Assembly: GCF_000151665.1 (NCBI RefSeq)
Contig: NW_013171816.1
Coordinates: 129,001-193,000, forward strand
Length of the DNA stretch: 64,000 nucleotides
DNA from: Blastocystis hominis
Lineage: Eukaryota; Sar; Bigyra; Opalinata; Blastocystidae
Direction: 5' to 3'
Part shown: one piece after another, positions 56,626 to 64,000 of the stretch
Layout: the number at the start of each line of letters is the position of its first letter
How positions within the stretch are numbered: position 1 is the first letter of the stretch
Made by a program: the position numbers and the translations under genes
Notes under the pieces: generated by a model
Database searches by the model: none
Told to the model about the DNA's origin: nothing
What the model saw: only the letters and a program-made list of their open reading frames with translations

Positions 56626-56660
56626 AGAGCGTGCAGAGCGTGCAGAGCGTGCAGAGCGTG
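56626..56660 (+). repeat. 9-bp repeat GTGCAGAGC
   Basis: Four units coding VQS, just after the hexamer run. Confidence 0.85.
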
Positions 56661-57480
56661 CAGCACGCGCCCATCTATCTGAGCGTGGCCGCGTTCACCG
56701 GGTATCTCTCCCGCCAAGAGAAGATCCCCGCGGTTCTGTATGCGGTGTGTGTGGAATCAGGCGGAGGGCATTGAGTGGGACTGTGCGATGGCGATTACCG
56801 GATCCTTCCATGATCTCTGCACCGCCACGTGCGAGCTTCGCGCTCCCGCGACTTCCTCCTTCCTCCTTCCGCCGAACCGTCTGGTTCCCCGCGGGACGCG
56901 ATGTGTGGGACGTGTTGGAGGGTGGGATCCCCGCGACTTCCTACACGCTGGAGTGCGTCCCGAGCGAAGTGGGCAGTGCCGAGTGGATGGGCAGGCAATT
57001 CGGAGTGTCCACGATGGCCACGTCGGAATTCGTTGGGTGTTGGTGGTGGACGGCGAGCCAACCTCCTCGCTCACCGGTTCGCTCTGGGTGTGGGTGTGGG
57101 TGTGGGTGTGAGTGAGCAGGAATCTGGTGGGCGATGGGGTGGGGTCCGTGGCTCCCTACGAAGGTCTGCAGAGTCGACCGGGCTCTCTGGATCTCTTCCT
57201 GTCCAACTGGGCGCAGAACGCCACCGTGGTCTCCGTCACCCAGCCCCTCCGCCTCCGCTTCCTCTTCGCCTACGACGTGACCGGCGCGCTCATCCGCGCC
57301 CACCTCGTCGATCACGCCTGGTGCGCCGTGGGTCGCGATGTTTCCACGTTTCCACGATCCAGACCGATTTGGCAGTTGCTGAGAGAGAAATGGTTGCGAT
57401 GTTTGGTTTGGAAGATGGATGGATGGATGGATGGATGGAATTGTAGAGATGTGGAATGGTTGAAGCGTTGTAGGATTTGA

Positions 57481-58357
57481 ATGAGAATCGAAAATGTGTT
57501 TAGGAAGGAAAGAAGGAAAATGTAGATTTAGAGTGTGTAGTGTGTTGGAATGATTTAGAAACATGAACAGAATAATCCAGAACGAGGAACCAAACGACTC
57601 TAGTTGATAATAATAATAATGAGAATAGAGTGCTGTGAGTTGATAGTTGAAACAAAGATAGATAGAAAGAAAGAAAGTGTATTTAGAGTTAGTTGGTTGG
57701 TTTAGGATAAGGAAATGATAGAAAATGGAGTAAATGGTTAACGATGTGCGAAGATAGGTTCTTTGTGTGAAAATCACTGGATCAAAACCAATTTCCATTC
57801 CATTCCATTTGATTTGATTTACTAGTTTTACTAGTATTAATTGCTTTCAAACCCAACCATTCCCAAGTCAAAATGATTTGGCTAGAATCATGGATGGATA
57901 GATTGGATTATCGAAATAAGATTAATGATAATAATGATAATATAGACTATTTAGACAAAGTGGAGTGAGCAACCAAATCCTTGCTTCATAACACGATTTC
58001 ACTATGATATCATAAATATACAACCTATACAGACATAGTAGACAACAAAATGGACTTTTCCATTCTGAGTGTTTCCAAACAATCCTGATACTATTATTAT
58101 AAATATCTATACCTCGAACTATTTCAACCACAAAAATGTGAACAAAATGATGCGAAACACAAGTGAGTACTTCACTTGGAAATCTTGGATCCAATGTGTA
58201 TATGGTAGCACTCTATCATAATTTTTAAAAATGAAGAATACTTAGGTGTAAGGAAACAAACTGATCTCTCTGTTTTCTTCATAAATTCTTTATATTTGGC
58301 TACAAATTACGGATTCAAAGAGTAGAGGCTAAGGATATGTGATTCCAAATAGGTAGA
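57481..58357. other. Spacer between FN3 gene and MORN relative
   Basis: First 250 bp are purine-rich (G over C); the remainder is AT-rich. No protein-like frame seen. Confidence 0.4.
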
Positions 58358-59110
58358 ATGGAAGAACTTAAGGGAAGCGAATTTCTCCTGAACGGTTACA
58401 TAACGCTTGGTGAAGCAAAGGAAATCACTATTGGAGGCTGCAACTATAGCCTCCAATATTATCAAGGCGATCACGAGGATGAATACACGTTGACGAGAGC
58501 TGGGAAGGTTTGCCTATTTCAAAATGGCATACTAAAAATGTGTTACGAGGTGGATGCGAACGAGAACGAAATCGGTGACTTTACCAGATTTGATAATGGA
58601 TGTGTCGCGTTTGTGCAATCCTATGATGAAATCTGGGACAGAAAGAATTTTCATCGTATAATAAACCATGTCCGAGGCGAGCGAATGGAAATCTATTCGC
58701 ATGCGAGTGATCACCTGATATATCATGGTGAATTCAACGAGAAGCGAGAGAGGGAAGGATGGGGCATCGCGTATGACGAAAAAACGGGTGCCATGCTGCT
58801 CGAAGGGATGTGGAAGGGGAACAAGCTGGTGGAAATCATCCGCAAAATCGAAGGAACCATTATGATTGAGTTCAAGCGAAACGGTAACAACACAACCGCT
58901 TCGAATCGAATTCCCCTCTATGTGGGCGAATTCGTGTATGATGAATCGAAAGAATCGTTTTTTCGAAATGGTCGAGGATACTGGATCGATGAAGAAACTC
59001 GGATTGCTACTTGCGAAGTGGAATGGAAAAATGGAGTGGAAGTGAGTGGAAGAAATCTGTATGATGGATGGTATATTCATTCATTCACTCAATATTACTT
59101 GTTTATTTAA
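58358..59110 (+). CDS. Intron-less MORN-like protein
   Basis: 250 codons starting MEELKGSEFLLNGYITLGEA. MORN-like strands include YHGEFNEKREREGWGIAYD, TGAMLLEGMWKGNKLVE and FFRNGRGYWIDEETRIATC followed by EVEWKNGVEV. It lacks the LRR tail of members A-D. No signal peptide or membrane helix. A TGTTTGTT 36 bp after the stop (59146) supports a real transcript. It is related in theme to the MORN heads of the neighbouring family, but not a close copy. Confidence 0.65.
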   Translation: MEELKGSEFLLNGYITLGEAKEITIGGCNYSLQYYQGDHEDEYTLTRAGKVCLFQNGILKMCYEVDANENEIGDFTRFDNGCVAFVQSYDEIWDRKNFHRIINHVRGERMEIYSHASDHLIYHGEFNEKREREGWGIAYDEKTGAMLLEGMWKGNKLVEIIRKIEGTIMIEFKRNGNNTTASNRIPLYVGEFVYDESKESFFRNGRGYWIDEETRIATCEVEWKNGVEVSGRNLYDGWYIHSFTQYYLFI

Positions 59111-59145
59111 TAATATTGCTATGTTAATCACATTGCATTTCACAT

Positions 59146-59153
59146 TGTTTGTT
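59146..59153 (+). terminator. TGTTTGTT 3'-end motif of the MORN-like gene
   Basis: Exact octamer 36 bases after the stop codon. Confidence 0.65.
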
Positions 59154-59842
59154 GATCAAATGAAAAGCAAGGTTTTCATTCATAGGATTCATGGATTCCA
59201 TTCATCATATTATTCAATCGATTGTTTTGTTTAATGATACTATGATTCCTATTCACCATTTCAATCTATGAACCACATTCCTTTCTCTACAATATCATTC
59301 TTTGTACTCAATATGGATGGTCATTGTGACAGAAGAGAATCGAAGTATCAACAGAGAATCAATACAATAATCCACTTGTCAAATAGAAATGATGGATTTT
59401 GCATTCTACATACTACTGCCATACTCTCTATTACGAATCTAACCATTCCAACAGTATTTACTATTGTGAGTTCGATTGTTGCTAAACAAGATTAACTACC
59501 ACATAATTGATATATTTTGAAGAACATATATCCATTATAGACTTAATAGAACAGCCATTCTGGCATGAGAGAGTAAAGGTGATCAAAATGCGTAATAATT
59601 TACAATCAAAGCTATAAGTATCTAATAATAACACAAGAATAAATGAATAGATAGAAATACACCAAAATATAGAAAAATAGAAATGGGTGGAGAAAATGAG
59701 ATTTTATTATATCTATTCTAGTTTGTAACACACCAGCATATCAAAGACATAAACAATAATTCATGACGTGTGTTCTATCGAGAAATAATGAACCAGATCT
59801 TGTTTCCAAAAAAACCGTTTTACCATATTTCTTTTCATTTCG
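59154..59842. other. AT-rich spacer before MORN-LRR member D
   Basis: No gene recognised; short frames only. Confidence 0.35.
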
Positions 59843-61370
59843 ATGCAACACATTACTGATTATGTCAATTCTGCTATTAATAACTATCATATTGATAGTT
59901 CCATTATTCAAAATGTGCAGGGATGCTTGGGTAAAGAATGGAAACCAAATGGCTGGATTTCACTCATATTGAGTAATGGAGAATGTGTAGTATTGCAATT
60001 CGATAATGGAGTATTCATGAATCAAGGATTTGTACTCAATGAGCAGAAAGTGTTGAAAGTGTTTGGAAATCATCAATTTGGTGCTATTTCATATAATGAA
60101 GAACAATCCATAGAAGTAGAAGAAGGAATCGTGGACTTGGATCATGGAAGTCGATTTGAAGGATTGGTATTGGCAGAAAACAAGTTTGGAATTCCATTTG
60201 GATATGGTGAAATGTATGATGATGATGGAATATTGGTGTACAAGGGCATAATGATCAATTGGAAACGATTTGGATATGGAACGAGTTATCATAATAATGG
60301 TTTGATAGAATATGAAGGATATTGGTGTGATGATAATCGATTTGGAATTGGAAAAGTGTATGATCGATATGGCAAATTAGTGAATGAATGTGAATGGTGT
60401 AATGGAATTGAATGTGATATTGATTATGAAGGCAATGGAAGCAAGCCACTGAATATCGGAATGAAACATTTGAAACTGAGTGACAATTGTGTATTGGTTG
60501 ATTGGGATGTTTCATTGTTGTATAATTTGGAATCAATCGAAATCGGCGATGAATGTTTTGGATCCGTGAAAACATTCAAAATCGATGGATTGAATCGATT
60601 GAAAACTATCAAAATCGGAAAGTATTCATTTACTCAGGCAAAGAATGATTGGGGAGATAACAAATCGAGATCATTCCACATATTGAATTGTGAATCATTG
60701 GAATCCATTCAAATTGGTGAATGGAGTTTCAGTGATTTTGCTGGCGACTTTGAATTGAAGAATCTACCACAATTACGATCCATTCAAATTGGTACAATTA
60801 AAAGTTGGTCACGCAATTTCTTGTGTAGTTCATTTGTGATTCGAGGTATTGATATGATATTGAATATTTGAATGATGAATAGATCTTCCAAATCTACAAT
60901 CCATTACATTAGGTAATTGTGCATTCGATCGGTCCTTCTCAACAATAATTGAAAGTATTGAATGAATTCGAATGAAATGATTGATGTAGATCTTCCATCA
61001 TTACAATCCATTCAACTCGGTCAATGTGCACTTCAAGGAAGAAATGATGATGATTCTTGTTCATTGATAATGCGAAGTAATAATGAATTGATTGGTTATG
61101 ATTTGTTTTGTAGATCTTCCAAATCTAACGTCAATAACTTCTGTGGGAGGTAGTTTCGATGAACCTCATGTAGTGACATTGGAAAGTATTTCTGAATATT
61201 GAATATTGATAGTATTTAGATATTCCAAATCTTCAAAATGTCAAGCTACCTGGTGGTTTGTTAGGTCGTCCATTCCAATATGTTCGATGGAAATCAATTT
61301 CGAGTATAGTTTGATTGATTTGATTTGATTCATAGATGTTTCTTCCATTCTCGCTGATCTTGTCCATTAA
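59843..61370 (+). CDS. MORN plus LRR protein, member D (intact reference copy)
   Basis: Six exons: 59843-60845, 60883-60954 (72 nt), 60990-61076 (87), 61114-61185 (72), 61220-61303 (84) and 61336-61370. They sum to 1353 nt, 450 residues, with no internal stop. Start MQHITDYVNSAINNYHIDSS. MORN strands: FGYGEMYDDDGILVYKG, GYGTSYHNN, GIGKVYDRYGK. LRR_5 repeats: LESIEIGDECF, LKTIKIGKYSF, LESIQIGEWSF, LRSIQIG, then one repeat per short exon (DLPNLQSITLG, LPSLQSIQLG, LPNLTSITS, IPNLQNVKL) and the end VSSILADLVH. Introns are 32-37 nt and all phase 1. No signal peptide; probably cytosolic. TGTTTGTT at 61470. Confidence 0.8.
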
Positions 61371-61595
61371 ATCAAGCATTAAATCTATAATTTTGATTTG
61401 ATTTGATTTGTTCAGTGATTCGTCATTGTTTAGGAACATTTCCATTGATTGATTGATTGATTGTTTGATTGTTTGTTTCAAACCGATTCTTGATCACAAT
61501 TCATGATTCTATAATTATCAAATTATCAATCCTGACTGATTATTATGATGTTCTTTTTTACCATTTTAACAATGATACTGAATTATGATTGTTGT

Positions 61596-61635
<40 letters not shown>

Positions 61636-63927
61636 TTGTTTTCGATCATTATCATCATTATTATTACCAATGAGCCAATGATCACATATTGAACATTCAC
61701 AAATGATGAATCCAATCTACCAATAATAATAATAATATTAATATACAAATGATGGTTTGAATAGGTTTGAACTAGGATTTGTTCAATATTGATAGGAAAC
61801 TGCTTGCTTCGAATAATCATAATCATAATAATAATCATAATGAATAATAAGATTGGATTTGATAGTGACCCAATGGAATGGTTGGAATCGATTGATATTG
61901 GATGATTATTCACATTTGTGAATCCATTGTTAAATCGGTAGATAATACAATACAATACAATACAATAGAATGATTGATATTGAATTAGGATATTGATTTT
62001 GACTTATTGAATAGGAATCGATCACTGTATACATAGAATAGAATAGAATAGAATCAAATAGAGGTGAAATGGATAAAACAAGGCAATGAAACTAGAATAG
62101 AATAGAATAGGATAGGATAGAATCCGATTGAATAGCATTGGAAATCATATTGGATTCACCATTCAATCAATCCAACTATCATTTGTTTGTTTGTTTGTTT
62201 GTTTGTTTATCAATGAGTCACAAAACATGGATTTATCAATTTGATAATAATGGAATCAAATCGGATGTGTTTGATACTTGATAGTTGTAGTTAGTAGTAA
62301 TATCAATCGTGGTTTCACAATTCGATATTTGGATGGAATGTCGTATTCTTCAATATCACACAAACCACTCATTCACTCATTCATTCACTCACTCAATCAA
62401 TCAATCAATGGATGAAAGATAGCTGATTCAAAATGCAAATGAATGTTGAATATCGTAAAGAATCAATTCATCATTCACACTCAATAATACTGATAAGAAT
62501 AGAAAGGCTGTTCAATCCATTGATTGATTGAATGATTGAATGATTGAATGAATGGTGTGTATTTGGTTAGTTTTCGATCTCCATTCATCATTATCATTAT
62601 CATGGTATCATCATCCACATTATTCATCGGTCTATTTCAGCATATTGCATACCATTAGATCATTTTGGTATTGTTGATCATGAATAGAATGATTGGATAG
62701 GATCGATCAATCAGAATCAGAATCAGAATCAGAATCAGATTGATGATGAGTATTCAACCATCAATCCTCGTGATTATTATTTCTATTAGTAGTAGTAGTA
62801 GTATTTGTTCGATTATCAATGATATAGAATCGATCGAATGATTCATTGATAGCAATCCAATCGACTGATAGAATTATACAATTGATTCGATCGAATCCAA
62901 ATGGAACAATCACTCAAACACATTGTAGTCTCAATGGTTGTTTTGCAATTGAATCGATCGAGATTCATGAAATCATTATGTTCGATCATTGTATTAGCTG
63001 GAATCTATCATTGTGCTGTATTGCATAACAATACTCTTATTTCTTTCTTTCTGATCATTATTATCATTATTATTATCATTATTATTGATATCATTCAAAT
63101 CATTAGATCCCATTCGAACAAGTCAATATGGAATCAGCATTTGATAATCACAATACAATAATGAGATATATTGTGAGAACCATTTGTGTTGTGGTTTGAA
63201 TATGAGTATTTGGATAATGGGTTTTCTTGGAATCCATTGTTTGATTGTATATTCAATATGCTGTTTGTGATTTTATACCGATGAATCCACAAATCACATA
63301 TTTCGAATGAATCTTGATCGAACGACTTCAATCGAATCGTTTTGACAAGATTCATTACACTTAATCCAATTGAATCAATAGGAATCGACACAATCCATAT
63401 TTGTTTGTTGAGATAGTATTCATTTGGATAATACTCAATGATTCATTATTCTTTTGTTTTTGTTTTTGTTTTGTTTTGATGTTGCTTATCTATTTTTGAT
63501 TATTCCATTTTTCATTTATTGTTGTTGTTGTTGTTGTTGTTGTTTTTCAACTTTTGGAATTGATTGTAGTTCATTTTATTATTTCATTTTCGATTTTGAT
63601 TTTTAGTTTATTCTTGTTTGTTTTGCTATTCTTTAGTTTTCTTTGTTTCTTATTTTCTTATATTTGTACATTTTATTCCTCTTCTTTCTTCGTTTTTCTT
63701 TTGTTTTCTTTTGTATTATATGATTCTAATTTGTTTTTAGTTTTTCTTTTTTCTATTTTCTTTTTCTTTATTCTTTTTTATATTCTAACAATCATCTTAT
63801 TATTCACTATTCACCAGACAAATTGGATTGTGTCGATTCTTATTGATTCAATTCTCATAAGGAAATATGTGATTATTTGTTTGGACTGTTCCATGTTTTG
63901 TTTTGCTTATTTCTGTTTGTTTTCTGT

Positions 63928-64000
<73 letters not shown>
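61371..64000. other. Gene-free AT-rich tail with many microsatellites
   Basis: The first ~355 bp copy the 3' flank of member C. Beyond that there is no protein-like frame, but many simple repeats: (TCAA)n 61598-61633, ATACA near 61950, AGAAT near 62040 and 62100, (TTTG)n 62182-62208, (GAATCA)n near 62712, (TTG)n 63520-63543 and (ATT)n to the end. No telomeric repeat is seen. Confidence 0.55.
63930..64000. repeat. (ATT)n microsatellite at the window edge
   Basis: Over 20 perfect ATT/TTA units running off the window. Not a telomere motif. Confidence 0.95.

Larger units (their letters stand above)
54425..57480 (+). pseudogene. GC-rich fibronectin-III-type extracellular gene with repeated frame breaks
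   Basis: Coding-like pieces in changing plus-strand frames: 54425-54760 (poorly supported), 54946-55600 (VNWNGQWEQASSKTVQFC; AGDGVGSVALWTMGDG), 55630-55790 (SRNGLPFPAETLIATF), 55830-56040 (FFETRSVLVAGAIVNSVMAI), 56250-56760 (an FN3 module: PGAVQNLEVAALSSTSLRVQ then GGASIRYYVV), 56870-57030 and 57112-57350 (GDGVGSVAPYEGLQ). Two breaks are cured by 30-nt introns (55180-55209 and 55231-55260) and one by a 20-nt intron (about 55797-55816). Other breaks sit at short tandem repeats. A TAG at 55318 remains. It is either a secreted or cell-surface protein in decay or a gene prone to repeat slippage. Confidence 0.45.

Noticed and set aside
63930-64000. Telomere at the window end
   Set aside because: The repeat is ATT, not a TTAGGG-type unit; it is a microsatellite cut by the window edge.

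Overview
The window reads as nuclear DNA of a Blastocystis-like stramenopile protist. Most housekeeping genes carry introns of about 24-39 nt (31 nt is the commonest size), and almost every gene ends just before the octamer TGTTTGTT. At least two genes lack an encoded stop codon and would gain one only when poly(A) is added (ELP2 ends in TG, TRAPPC9 in TA). These are the known hallmarks of Blastocystis. The species or subtype cannot be told from the sequence alone. Splice models below were built by hand. For ELP2, AP2M, PPIL3, the HAD nucleotidase, the UBL protein, the small Tim, RPL37, the 5838-8886 membrane protein and the 59.8 kb MORN-LRR gene, the spliced length is an exact multiple of three.

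Layout. 0-12 kb: dense housekeeping genes: RACK1 (-) and RPL37 (+) back to back, an LRR protein (+), an unrecognised gene (+), a signal-peptide/transmembrane protein with a cytosolic RanBP2 zinc finger (-), and Elongator subunit ELP2 (-). 12-14 kb: a decayed Asteroid-like nuclease reading frame. 14-20 kb: one giant MORN-LRR gene (-) of about 28 exons. 20-38.5 kb: a second housekeeping block: a repeat-rich unknown protein, HAD nucleotidase, Tim8-like small Tim, cyclophilin PPIL3, ubiquitin-like protein and AP-2 mu (all -), then TRAPPC9/Trs120, amidophosphoribosyltransferase and CWC15 (+), then VPS39 (-). 38.5-64 kb: AT-rich, gene-poor accessory DNA with three more MORN-LRR genes, a MORN relative, a TPR remnant, an intron-less cluster of virus-like capsid-spike genes (49.1-53.4 kb), a GC-rich fibronectin-type gene broken by short tandem repeats (54.4-57.5 kb), and a microsatellite-rich tail ending in (ATT)n.

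How the parts relate. The housekeeping genes point to a normal endomembrane system (AP-2, TRAPPII, HOPS), ribosome and spliceosome factors, tRNA modification (Elongator), de novo purine synthesis and mitochondrial protein import. The accessory region is dominated by a MORN plus BspA-type LRR family. In this family single LRR units sit on short, frame-neutral exons separated by very short phase-1 introns, an arrangement in which units can be duplicated, lost or skipped without shifting the frame. The virus-like cluster lies directly downstream of one family member. Comparison with the duplicated 3' flank of another member places its left edge near base 49060.
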